Shown here: positions 7,173 through 14,540 of the stretch, piece by piece | Position numbering within the stretch: position 1 is the stretch's first letter | Layout: each line of letters begins with the position of its first letter | Made by a program: the position numbers and the translations under genes | Notes under the pieces: generated by a model | Database searches by the model: none | The model's input: only the letters and a program-made list of their open reading frames with translations | Told to the model about the DNA's origin: nothing | Assembly (NCBI GenBank): GCA_023488945.1 | Contig: JAMDBZ010000076.1 | Location: 1 to 20,088 of the forward strand | Direction: 5' to 3' | DNA: 20,088 nucleotides | Origin: Deltaproteobacteria bacterium | GTDB taxonomy: Bacteria > Desulfobacterota_E > Deferrimicrobia > Deferrimicrobiales > Deferrimicrobiaceae

Positions 7173-7338
7173 GTGCTCCACTTCATAAATACGGTGTCGC
7201 ACCGAGAGCGTCGATGCGCCGCGCCTTGCTTCGGCGCGCGACTGAGACGTTACCGTTGAGTACGGCGCAGGGAGCGCGTACTTCGCTGGAGCGGATGCGG
7301 CGGCGCTCGAATGCTCCCGTATTTGTGAATTGGAGCAC
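7173..7338. repeat. 166-bp element bounded by 22-bp inverted repeats
   Basis: The left arm (7173-7194, starting GTGCTCCA and ending AAATACGG) is the reverse complement of the right arm (7317-7338) at 20 of 22 positions. The interior can form further hairpins: CGCGCC/GGCGCG around 7218-7240, CCGT/ACGG near 7253-7265, GCGC/GCGC, and CGGTG-TCG-CACCG (7192-7204), which would compete with the base of the long stem. The right arm ends two bases before the AGGAGG of the next gene. I see no open frame with protein character inside. It may be a MITE-like mobile remnant or a structured 5' leader/small RNA. It fits no RNA family I know. Confidence 0.7.
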
Positions 7339-7355
7339 TTAGGAGGAGGACTGTT

Positions 7356-8183
7356 ATGTCCAAGAAGATGCGGCTTGCGGCCGTTGGTCTCGCGCTTGTT
7401 GCGCTGGCCCTCTCCGCCGGGACGGCGGATGCCTTCATGCAGGGGGGATGCGGCGGCGGGGAGTGCCGGGGCTGCCATACCCTGTCCCCGAAGGAGGCCA
7501 CGAAGCTGCTCGCCGGCTTCGTCGACAACGTGACGGGCGTCACGATGGGTCCCGTGCCCGGCCTCTACCTCCTCGAGGTGACGCGGGGGGGGCGGAGCGG
7601 CCCGGCCTACATGGACTTCTCGAAAAAGTACATCATCGCGGGGCAGGTGATCTACCTCCCGACGCGGGAGGACGTCACGGGGGCGAAGACGGCGGAGCTC
7701 GCCACGGTCGACGCATCGAACATCCCGCTGACGGACGCCCTGATCGTGGGAAACCCGCTCGCCCGCAAGAGGGTGATCGTCTTCAGCGACCCGGACTGCC
7801 ACTTCTGCGCGAAGCTCCACGAGGCGATCAGGACGGTGGCGGCGAAGCGGCCGGACGTCGCCTTCTACATCAAACTTTACTCGCGCACCGGCGACCCGGC
7901 GACGATCGCCAAGGTCCGGGCGATCGTCTGCGGGAAGTCGCTTTCGCTCCTGGAGGACGCCTACGCCGGGAAGGCGCTCCCCGCCCCCGCGCCCTCCTGC
8001 GGGACCGCGGAGGCGGCGGAGACGGCGAAGATCGCGAACGAGCTGTCGATCCGCGGGACCCCGACCTTCATCCTCCCGGACGGCCGGATGGTCCGGGGCT
8101 ACCGCGACGCCGACACGATCCTGCGGCTGCTCAAGGACAGCGCACCGGCCACGAGTCCCTCGGCCGGAACGAACTTGAAATAA
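7356..8183 (+). CDS. secreted DsbC-like thiol-disulfide protein with a CXXCH motif
   Basis: Periplasmic thioredoxin-fold protein of 275 residues. A signal peptide (1-26, cut after ADA) is followed by a Cys-rich segment with C32 and a CRGCH motif (37-41). Next comes a DsbC-like N-terminal region (about 45-125, containing the VPGLYLLEV strand). The thioredoxin domain has the active site CHFC (148-151, in FSDPDCHFCAKLH) and the cis-proline motif GTPTFI (P236). DsbC proteins shuffle disulfides and are kept reduced from the inner membrane. CRGCH could bind one heme c or act as a second redox thiol pair; sequence alone does not decide. AGGAGG at 7341-7346 sets the start. It is transcribed divergently from the cytochrome unit, so a role in handling apocytochrome cysteines is a reasonable inference. 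Confidence 0.88.
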   Translation: MSKKMRLAAVGLALVALALSAGTADAFMQGGCGGGECRGCHTLSPKEATKLLAGFVDNVTGVTMGPVPGLYLLEVTRGGRSGPAYMDFSKKYIIAGQVIYLPTREDVTGAKTAELATVDASNIPLTDALIVGNPLARKRVIVFSDPDCHFCAKLHEAIRTVAAKRPDVAFYIKLYSRTGDPATIAKVRAIVCGKSLSLLEDAYAGKALPAPAPSCGTAEAAETAKIANELSIRGTPTFILPDGRMVRGYRDADTILRLLKDSAPATSPSAGTNLK

Positions 8184-8327
8184 CCGGGCGGAAGACGGCC
8201 GCGGTCCCGTTCCCCGAGAAGCCCCGCGCCTTCCGGTCCACACCGCGCGGTATCCGTGCCACCTGCCCGGCTGCCGCACCGCGGAACGCCGGGAGGCAAC
8301 GCATCGACATGACAAGGAGGACGCCAC

Positions 8328-9217
8328 ATGACGACGATCTCCCTGAAAGGGCAGCCCGCGCTGGTCACCGGCGCCAACTCCGGGATCGGCTGCGCCGTCG
8401 CGAAGGCCCTCGCCGCGGCAGGCGCGCCGGTCGTGGTGAACTACGTCGTGAATCCCGAAGGAGCCGAACAGGTCGTCGGCGAGATCCGCGCCGCCGGCGG
8501 GGAGGCGATGGCGGTCCAGGCGGATGTGAGCCGGGAGGACGAGGTCCAGGCCATGTTCCGCAAGGCGCTCGACGCGTACGGCACCATCCACATTCTCGTC
8601 AACAACGCGGGGTTGCAGCGGGACGCTCCGTTCGCCGACATGGCGTTGCGCGACTGGAATCTCGTGCTCTCGGTCAACCTCACGGGCCAGTTCCTCTGCG
8701 CCCGCGAGCTCCGTTCGCCGACATGGCGTTGCGCGACTGGAATCTCGTGCTCTCGGTCAACCTTACGGGCCAGTTCCTCTGCGCCCGCGAGGCGGCCCGG
8801 GAGTTCCTCCGCCGCGGCGTGGTCCCGGACGTCTCGCCCGCGGCGGGAAAGATCATCTGCCTCTCGTCCGTGCACGAGGTCATCCCCTGGGCCGGCCACG
8901 TCAACTACGCCGCGTCCAAGGGCGGAGTGATGATGTTCATGAAATCGATCGCCCAGGAGCTGGCCCCCCGCCGCATCCGCGTCAACAGCATCTGCCCGGG
9001 AGCGATCCGGACGCCGATCAACACCGCGGCGTGGTCCACCCCGGAGGCCCTCGCGAGCCTGCTCACCCTGATCCCCTACGGCCGCATCGGGGAGCCGGGG
9101 GACATCGGGCGCGCCGCGGTCTGGCTCGCATCCGACGCCTCGGACTACGTCACCGGGGCCTCCCTTTTCATCGACGGGGGAATGACCCTCTTCCCGGGTT
9201 TTTCCACGAACGGTTGA
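8328..9217 (+). pseudogene. glucose-1-dehydrogenase-like SDR, broken by an 83-bp duplication
   Basis: Short-chain dehydrogenase/reductase gene. It starts at an ATG preceded by AAGGAGG and reads correctly to residue 127, then enters a second copy of the preceding 83 bases, which shifts the frame. Removing one copy gives an uninterrupted 268-residue protein with all SDR hallmarks: TGANSGIG (14-21, NAD(P) binding), NNAG (92-95), catalytic S153, Y166 and K170 (YAASK), PGAIRTPIN, and a C-terminus IDGGMTLFPGF typical of bacterial glucose 1-dehydrogenases. As written, translation runs out of frame to a stop at 8930. The flanking spacers (144 and 193 bases) hold no other gene that I can see. The physiological substrate is uncertain, since this SDR subfamily is broad. 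Confidence 0.85.
8625..8790 (+). repeat. 83-bp tandem duplication inside the SDR gene
   Basis: Bases 8625-8707 recur directly as 8708-8790. The copies are identical except for one position: C at 8681, T at 8764. That difference is synonymous in the SDR reading frame (CTC/CTT, Leu). Because 83 is not a multiple of three, the duplication disrupts the frame. Confidence 0.97.
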
Positions 9218-9410
9218 GGCCTTCCGGGCGAACCCCGATCGATGTCCGAAGGCGGTCCTGTCGTGTTCGGGATCGGCCGCCGCTTCCGGGTGCGGGGACC
9301 TCCCCCGTGGGATCGACCGGGTCGCTGCGATCCTTGAAGCCTTTCCCCGTTTCCCTCGTCTCATGTGATGACGGGAGCGGACAATCCCAGACCCAGGAGG
9401 ACTCAATCGA

Positions 9411-9881
9411 ATGAAAAGATCCTTGATCCTGTTGCTGATTCCGGCCATGACGCTGTATGGCTGCGCCACGACGATGGGGCCGAAGGAGACGGCCGGGACG
9501 GTCATCGGAGGCGTGGGCGGAGCCATCCTCGGCTCCCAGTTCGGCGGGGGGACGGGCCGCCTGGTCGGCGTGGCCATCGGCACGCTGGCGGGGGCGCTGA
9601 TCGGCCAGGAGGTCGGGCGGTCCCTGGACAAGGCGGACCGGCTGGCGATGGAGAACACCGCCCAGCAGTCGCTGGAATATTCCAGGGCCAACCGTACGGC
9701 GGCATGGAGGAACCCGGACTCGGGCCACTCCGGGACCTTCACCCCGACCCGGACCTACCGGGAACCGGGGGGGAGGTACTGCCGTGAGTATACCCAGACG
9801 GTCATGATCGGGGGCAGGGAGCACAAGGCGTACGGCACGGCCTGTCGCCAGCCGGACGGGACCTGGCAGATCGTCAAGTAA
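9411..9881 (+). CDS. glycine-zipper lipoprotein, 17-kDa surface antigen type
   Basis: Outer-membrane lipoprotein of 156 residues. A short signal sequence ends in the lipobox LYGC with Cys18. Residues about 27-68 form a glycine-zipper (2TM-type) segment, TVIGGVGGAILGSQFGGG followed by GVAIGTLAGALIGQEVG. A short charged helix and a C-terminal domain (about 95-156) with two cysteines (CREYTQTV, GTACRQPDGTWQIV) match the rickettsial 17-kDa surface antigen family. Proteins of this kind are small envelope lipoproteins of poorly defined function. AGGAGG lies 10 bases before the ATG. The gene appears monocistronic and ends 32 bases from the convergent etfA. I saw no strong terminator in that gap. Confidence 0.88.
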   Translation: MKRSLILLLIPAMTLYGCATTMGPKETAGTVIGGVGGAILGSQFGGGTGRLVGVAIGTLAGALIGQEVGRSLDKADRLAMENTAQQSLEYSRANRTAAWRNPDSGHSGTFTPTRTYREPGGRYCREYTQTVMIGGREHKAYGTACRQPDGTWQIVK

Positions 9882-9913
9882 GGGGCCACGGACCGTCCCG
9901 CCGGATCGGCTCA

Positions 9914-10954
9914 TCAACCCGAAACGGGGGTCGTCTCCGCGGCCGCGACACCCTTGGCGCGGCGGATCTCTTCGAGCAGCGGGGGAATGATCTTCCGGAA
10001 GTCCGACACGACGCAGTAGTCGGAGCACTCGAACGCCGGGGCCCTCGGATCGCTGTTGATGCTGATGATGACACCCGCGTCCTTGATCCCCACCGTGTGG
10101 TGAGGAGACCCGGAAATGCCGACGCCGATATAGACCTTGGGCCGCACGGTTTTTCCGCTGGTGCCGATCATCGTGTGCTCGCCCGCCGTCCACCCTTCGT
10201 CGAGCGCGGGCCGGGTGCATCCCACCGCGCCGGAAAGCTCGCGGGCCAGTTCCCCAAGGAGCCGCCAGCTCTCCCTGCTCCCGACGCCCCAGCCGCCGGC
10301 GACGACGACGTCGGCCTCCTCCAGGGGCAAGCCTTCCGGCTCCTCGGTCACGACCCGGATCGTCTCCAGCCGGATCTCCGCGCCGTCCAGCAAGGCGGCG
10401 GCCTCTTCCCGCACGACCCTCCCCTTCCTCTCCGACCGTGCGGGAGCCTGGAACATCCCCGGCTTCACGCTGGCCATCTGCGGCCGCCTCGCCGGGCAGA
10501 ACATCTCGGTGTGCACGCGCCCGCCGAACCCGAGGACGCCCATCGCCAGCAGGCCGTCGGGCGCAAGCCCGAGGTCCGTGCAATGCGCTCCCAGGCCCGT
10601 GCCCAGCCGGGCCGCCACGGTCGGCGCCAGCTCCTCTCCGGCGGCGGTGGCGCCGAACAGAACGACGTCCGGCCGCTCCCGCCGAACGAGCCTCTCCAGG
10701 ACCGCGCCGTACGCATCGTTCCGGTAGAGCGCGAGGCGGGGATCCTCCACGAGGAACACCCTGTCCGCGCCGCAGGCCGACAGCTCCTCCGCGAGGTCGG
10801 CGACGCCGTCCCCCAGGAGGATCGCCGCGACCTCGCACCCGCCGGTTTCCGCGGCCAGGCGAAGAGCCTGACCCAGGATTTCCAGGCTGGCGGACGCGAG
10901 CTTTCCCGGCATCTGCTCCGCCACGACCCAGATCGCACGCCGCCGATCCGACAT
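9914..10954 (-). CDS. etfA: electron transfer flavoprotein, alpha subunit
   Basis: FAD-binding subunit of ETF, 346 residues. ETF accepts electrons from acyl-CoA dehydrogenases in the cytoplasm and passes them on, usually to an ETF:quinone oxidoreductase. The C-terminal FAD domain is clear: GTSGKTVRPKVYIGVGISGS, the following H-x-x-GIKDAGVIISINSDPRAPAF stretch, and a downstream SDY-VV-D segment. The N-terminal alpha/beta domain starts with IWVVAEQ. Compared with common EtfA it has RPKVYIG for the usual AP-LYIA, and PHHTVGIKDA for the usual QHxAGMKDS, so it is a divergent member. It follows etfB by 20 bases and is the last gene of the catabolic run. GGAGG lies just before the ATG, with a second GGGAGGG slightly further upstream. 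Confidence 0.92.
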   Translation of the reverse strand: MSDRRRAIWVVAEQMPGKLASASLEILGQALRLAAETGGCEVAAILLGDGVADLAEELSACGADRVFLVEDPRLALYRNDAYGAVLERLVRRERPDVVLFGATAAGEELAPTVAARLGTGLGAHCTDLGLAPDGLLAMGVLGFGGRVHTEMFCPARRPQMASVKPGMFQAPARSERKGRVVREEAAALLDGAEIRLETIRVVTEEPEGLPLEEADVVVAGGWGVGSRESWRLLGELARELSGAVGCTRPALDEGWTAGEHTMIGTSGKTVRPKVYIGVGISGSPHHTVGIKDAGVIISINSDPRAPAFECSDYCVVSDFRKIIPPLLEEIRRAKGVAAAETTPVSG

Positions 10955-10974
10955 CGCCTCCGACCCTCCCCTCG

Positions 10975-11781
10975 CTATCCGAGGACCCCTTCCGCCCGGA
11001 GGATCGCGACGATGCGCCGGGCCACCTCGTCCGGGCCTCCCTCGAGGAGCTCCCCTTTGCGCCGGAACGCCGGCCGGCTCAGACGGCCCGGCCTCATGCT
11101 CGACCCCTCCATTCCGACATCGGCGGCCCTGATGCCCAGATCGTCAGCCCCCCACACCCGGACCGGCTTGCTCTGGGCGGCCAGGACGCCCATCAGGGAG
11201 GTGTAGCGCGGCGTGTTGATTTCCCGCCGCACGCCCACGACCATGGGCAGGGCCCCTTCCACCTCCATGTAGCCGTTTTCGATCCGCGTCCGGGCGGCGA
11301 CGCGTCCGCCGGGGGTCACCTCAAGGCGGATCACGTTGGCCAGGTGGGAAACGCCCAAAAGCTCCCCCACCTGGGAAGGAACGTGCACGGTCCCCCCGTC
11401 CGCGCTCTCGTTCCCCGCCAGCACCAGGTCGAACGGGCCGATCTTCCGGATTCCCGCCGCCAGCACACGCGACGTGGCCAGCGAGTCGGAAGCCGCGAAG
11501 GCCCGGTCGCTCAGGACGCAGGCCTCGTCGGCCCCCATCGCCAGCCCTTCCTTCAAGGTTTCCACCGCGCTCTCCGGCGCCATGCTGAGCATCACGGCTC
11601 GGCCGCCGAACCGCTCGCGAAGCTGAAGCGCCGCCTCGAGGGCGTGCTTGTCCGCCGGGTTGAGCACCGCGGGCATCCCCTGGCGGGCCAATGACCCCGT
11701 CGCCGGGTCGATCTCGATCCGGTCGTAGCACGCCGGATCCGGGACGGGCTTCACCAGGACGACGATTTTCAATTCGCCCAT
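10975..11781 (-). CDS. etfB: electron transfer flavoprotein, beta subunit
   Basis: The 268-residue partner of EtfA. It begins MGELKIVVLVKPVPDP, the normal start of the family, and carries NPADKHALEAALQLRE and the NESADGGTVHVPSQVGELLG segment at the positions expected for the nucleotide-binding domain. RREINTPRYTSLMGVLAAQSKPV corresponds to the EtfB signature stretch. The frame is open far upstream through the dehydrogenase gene, but homology starts only at the ATG at 11781, 17 bases after that gene ends. The ribosome-binding site is weak, so coupling with the dehydrogenase is likely. Whether the nucleotide is AMP (ordinary ETF) or a second FAD (bifurcating ETF) needs an alignment. No flavin-bifurcation partner other than the nearby dehydrogenase is encoded in the window. 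Confidence 0.92.
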   Translation of the reverse strand: MGELKIVVLVKPVPDPACYDRIEIDPATGSLARQGMPAVLNPADKHALEAALQLRERFGGRAVMLSMAPESAVETLKEGLAMGADEACVLSDRAFAASDSLATSRVLAAGIRKIGPFDLVLAGNESADGGTVHVPSQVGELLGVSHLANVIRLEVTPGGRVAARTRIENGYMEVEGALPMVVGVRREINTPRYTSLMGVLAAQSKPVRVWGADDLGIRAADVGMEGSSMRPGRLSRPAFRRKGELLEGGPDEVARRIVAILRAEGVLG

Positions 11782-11798
11782 CTCGCGCTCGGCGCCCT

Positions 11799-12944
11799 CT
11801 AATTCAACGTCTGCCCGGCGACGATGATCTGCATGATATGCGAGGTCCCGCCGCAGGAAATGGTCGTCAAGGCGTCCCTCAAGTACCGGCCCACGGGGTA
11901 CTCGTTGATGACGCCGTACCCCCCCATCAGGTCCATCGTCCGCTTCGCCGCCCGGACGGCCCCCTCGGTGGCGTAGTACTTGGCGGCCGCGATCTCGGCG
12001 TCCGCGTTGGCGCCGCCCTCCTTCAGGCCGATCGAATGGTAGGTCAGAAGCCTCGCGGCCTCGTACTCGATCCGGGTCCGGGCGATCTCGAACTGGATCG
12101 CCTGCAGCTTGGCCAGCGGCTTCCCGTAGAGCACCCTCTCCTTGGCGAACTTCACCCCTTCCTCCAGGCAGGCGCGCATGATCCCCACGCCGATCGCCGC
12201 CATCCCTGTGCGCCCGATCTTGGTGAAGAGCGACAGCGCCATCTTCATCCCGTTCCCCTCGCCGCCCAGGAGTTCCCCCTCCCCGACGCGGCAGTTGTTC
12301 AGGAGGAGATCGCCGGTGGAGGAGCCCCGCAGTCCGAACTTGTCCTCCTCCCGACCGGGGGAGAACCCTTCCGTCCCGCTCTCCACGATGAAGGCCGAGA
12401 ACGCGGGACGGCCCTTGGCGTCCTCGCCCGTCCGCGCCGTGATCACGTTGACCTCCGCGTTGGAGCTGTTCGTGATGAAGCACTTCCGGCCGTTGATCAC
12501 CCAGTGGCCGTCTTCCCGCGTCGCCGTCGCCCGTTGTCCCGCGACATCGGAGCCGCCGGTCGGCTCCGTGACCGCGAGGCCGGAGATCTTCTTCCCGGCC
12601 GCCAGGTCCGGAAGGTGCTTCCGCTTCTGCTCCTCCGTGCCGTAGCCCAGGATCGCCTCGACCCCCAGGTGATGGGTCATGAGGGACATCGCGAACCCCG
12701 CCGCGTGCCGGCCGAGCTCCTCCAGGATGATCGCGCGCTCGGTCTGGCCGAGCCCCGCCCCGCCGTACGCCTGGGGCACGAAGACTCCCGCGAACCCCAG
12801 CTCTCCCACCTTCCGGAAGATATCGGACGGGAATGAGTTCTCCGCGTCGATCCGGCCGGCGACCGGCCTGACCTCCTTCTCCACGAACTCCCGGACCGCC
12901 TTGCGCAGCATCTCCTGCTGTGGGGTGAATTTCAGCTCCGGCAT
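11799..12944 (-). CDS. acyl-CoA dehydrogenase, catalytic glutamate absent at the usual place
   Basis: FAD-dependent acyl-CoA dehydrogenase fold of 381 residues. The FAD/substrate loop is normal (LAVTEPTGGSDVAG, 123-136; CFITNSSNAEVNVITA, 155-170), as are KERVLYGKPLAKLQAIQ (268-284) and LMGGYGVINEYPVGRYLRDA (339-358). At the position of the C-terminal catalytic base (IYEGTS in MCAD-type enzymes) it reads ISCGGTS, with G365 for Glu. The alternative helix-G position used by isovaleryl- and long-chain enzymes falls in FTKIGR (240-245), which also has no Glu. The reaction is therefore uncertain: an unusual base, or a dehydrogenase/reductase of an atypical CoA ester. The ATG at 12944 has GGAGG 8 bases upstream. 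etfB and etfA follow at once, so ETF is the expected electron partner. Confidence 0.9.
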   Translation of the reverse strand: MPELKFTPQQEMLRKAVREFVEKEVRPVAGRIDAENSFPSDIFRKVGELGFAGVFVPQAYGGAGLGQTERAIILEELGRHAAGFAMSLMTHHLGVEAILGYGTEEQKRKHLPDLAAGKKISGLAVTEPTGGSDVAGQRATATREDGHWVINGRKCFITNSSNAEVNVITARTGEDAKGRPAFSAFIVESGTEGFSPGREEDKFGLRGSSTGDLLLNNCRVGEGELLGGEGNGMKMALSLFTKIGRTGMAAIGVGIMRACLEEGVKFAKERVLYGKPLAKLQAIQFEIARTRIEYEAARLLTYHSIGLKEGGANADAEIAAAKYYATEGAVRAAKRTMDLMGGYGVINEYPVGRYLRDALTTISCGGTSHIMQIIVAGQTLN

Positions 12945-13023
12945 CGGTCTGTCCTCCGAATGGTGTCTGGTGCACCGCCTCGTCAATGGCCTCGCTGCCG
13001 ACGCAGTGCGGGCGCACGGGACT

Positions 13024-14484
13024 CTATTTTCGTTCCGGCTCCGGCACCGGCTCGGTGATTCCCGCCACCCGCGCCGCGTACTCCGCGTAATCCTCGAACG
13101 CCGTCTCCATCCGCACGACCAGCTTCGCGCCGTCGGGGGAGCCGCCTCCATGCATCGTGCCGGGGACCCCCGCTCCCAGCGTCAGCCACTCCACCAGCCG
13201 CGCCGCCCGGGCCCTGCTCTCCGCCGAGACCTTCTGCCCGGCCTTGAGATACTTCCGGATGAGGGAGCCGTAGACCGGACTGGTGTAATCCTTGTGCGAG
13301 GGGAAGCATCCCGTCTCCGCAATCCCGCCGCAGATGTCCTGGCAGATCCGCTTGGTCTGGTAGGGAAGGGTGGCGACCAGCACCTTGTTCGTGTGGGCGG
13401 CGAGGGAGTCGGCCACCCAGACCCCCGACGGGTGCTGTTTCCCCAGGGCCAGCGCGCCGGCCCCGGCGCTGTAGGTGGTCTCGTTGTTGACGGCCATCTC
13501 CACCAGCTTGTTCTGGAACGTCTTGGCGGGCAGCCCGTTGGCCCGCGCCATGAGCATCGCCGCGCCGATCATGACGTCGCCCTGCCCCGCCACGCAGGCG
13601 CCGATGCACGCGCGGTAGTTCGCCGTGAAGTACCGGATGAACTTCCCCGTGTACTGGTATTCGCCGAACAGGAACACCCGCTCGTCCGGCACGAACACGT
13701 TCTCGAAGAAGAGGTACCCCTGGGTGATCCCGGTCTCGGGAATGTCGAAGCCCTCCTCCAGCTCCCGCCCGTCGCTCGCGCGCCGCGCCTCCACGATCGT
13801 CAGCCCCTCAACGTCCCTCGGCACCACGAACGCGACCGAGAAGTACTTCTCGTCCCGCCCGTAGGCGGTCCCCGGGACGACGAAGATCTCGTCGGAAGCC
13901 GCCGCCCCGGCGATCATCACCTTGGCCCCCCGGACCACGAGCCCGTCCTTTCTCACCTCGACGACGCGAAGGTTGCTGTCGGGGTCGGGCTGCTGGGAGG
14001 CCTTCAGGCTCCGGTCCCCCTTGGCGTCCGTCAGCGCGCCGGCCACGACGAGCCCCTTCTCCTGGGCGTGGAGGAACCATTTCCCGAGACGCTCCCGGTA
14101 CGAGGTTCCGCATTCCTCGTCGATCTCGTGCGTGATCGCCCAGAGCACGTTGGCGGCGTTCCATCCCACGCATGTCCCGCCGGAGCAGGTCCCGGTGCGC
14201 CGGTAGCTCGCCCGCTTGAGCTTCATGTTGCAGATGGTCTCGTCCAGCGACGTCATCAGGGAGTTGAAGCGGAAGATCCTCTCGCCGGTGAACGACGACG
14301 TCGTGGTGAAGATGTCGGCCAGCCCGGGATCGTCCGCCGCGTCGAATGCCCGGGCGTGGCTCTCCACCACGCGCCGGGTCGCCGGGTGCGTCGTCACGTC
14401 CTTGATCAGCTCCCCGAACTTGTGGACGTTGGGGCGCATCGCCCTCAAGGATGCGAGGTACTGCTGCCGGGTCCGAAGAGCCAT
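13024..14484 (-). CDS. 4-hydroxybutyryl-CoA dehydratase / HpaB-family flavoprotein
   Basis: A 486-residue member of the 4-hydroxyphenylacetate 3-hydroxylase / 4-hydroxybutyryl-CoA dehydratase (AbfD) family. It aligns along its whole length to my memory of clostridial AbfD: THEIDEECGTSYR, TDAKGDRS, VVRGAK, FENVFVPDERVFL and MHGGGSP all correspond. AbfD binds FAD and a [4Fe-4S] cluster through C99, C103, H292 and C299. Here the matching places hold C100 and C105 (spaced CX4C instead of CX3C), Y290 for the histidine, and C297. An extra C293 gives RACIGAC. AbfD Y296 and E455 appear as Ile and Gly. It is thus an Fe-S-capable relative rather than a proven dehydratase. GGAGGTGA precedes the ATG. The dehydrogenase gene follows after 79 bases. 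Confidence 0.88.
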   Translation of the reverse strand: MALRTRQQYLASLRAMRPNVHKFGELIKDVTTHPATRRVVESHARAFDAADDPGLADIFTTTSSFTGERIFRFNSLMTSLDETICNMKLKRASYRRTGTCSGGTCVGWNAANVLWAITHEIDEECGTSYRERLGKWFLHAQEKGLVVAGALTDAKGDRSLKASQQPDPDSNLRVVEVRKDGLVVRGAKVMIAGAAASDEIFVVPGTAYGRDEKYFSVAFVVPRDVEGLTIVEARRASDGRELEEGFDIPETGITQGYLFFENVFVPDERVFLFGEYQYTGKFIRYFTANYRACIGACVAGQGDVMIGAAMLMARANGLPAKTFQNKLVEMAVNNETTYSAGAGALALGKQHPSGVWVADSLAAHTNKVLVATLPYQTKRICQDICGGIAETGCFPSHKDYTSPVYGSLIRKYLKAGQKVSAESRARAARLVEWLTLGAGVPGTMHGGGSPDGAKLVVRMETAFEDYAEYAARVAGITEPVPEPERK

Positions 14485-14540
14485 GGTCCTCTCACCTCCG
14501 GGATTGTCTTTCGCGACGGCGACGGAACCCGCGGCCCCCG

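Noticed and set aside
7173..7338. The inverted-repeat element as 6S RNA, 5S rRNA, a c-di-GMP (GEMM) riboswitch or an integron attC site
   Set aside because: None of the conserved sequence cores of these families is present; only the overall long-stem shape is shared.
10975..13017. A 680-codon reading that would fuse an N-terminal extension to EtfB
   Set aside because: The first 412 codons are the out-of-frame reading of the acyl-CoA dehydrogenase gene; EtfB similarity begins exactly at the ATG at 11781.
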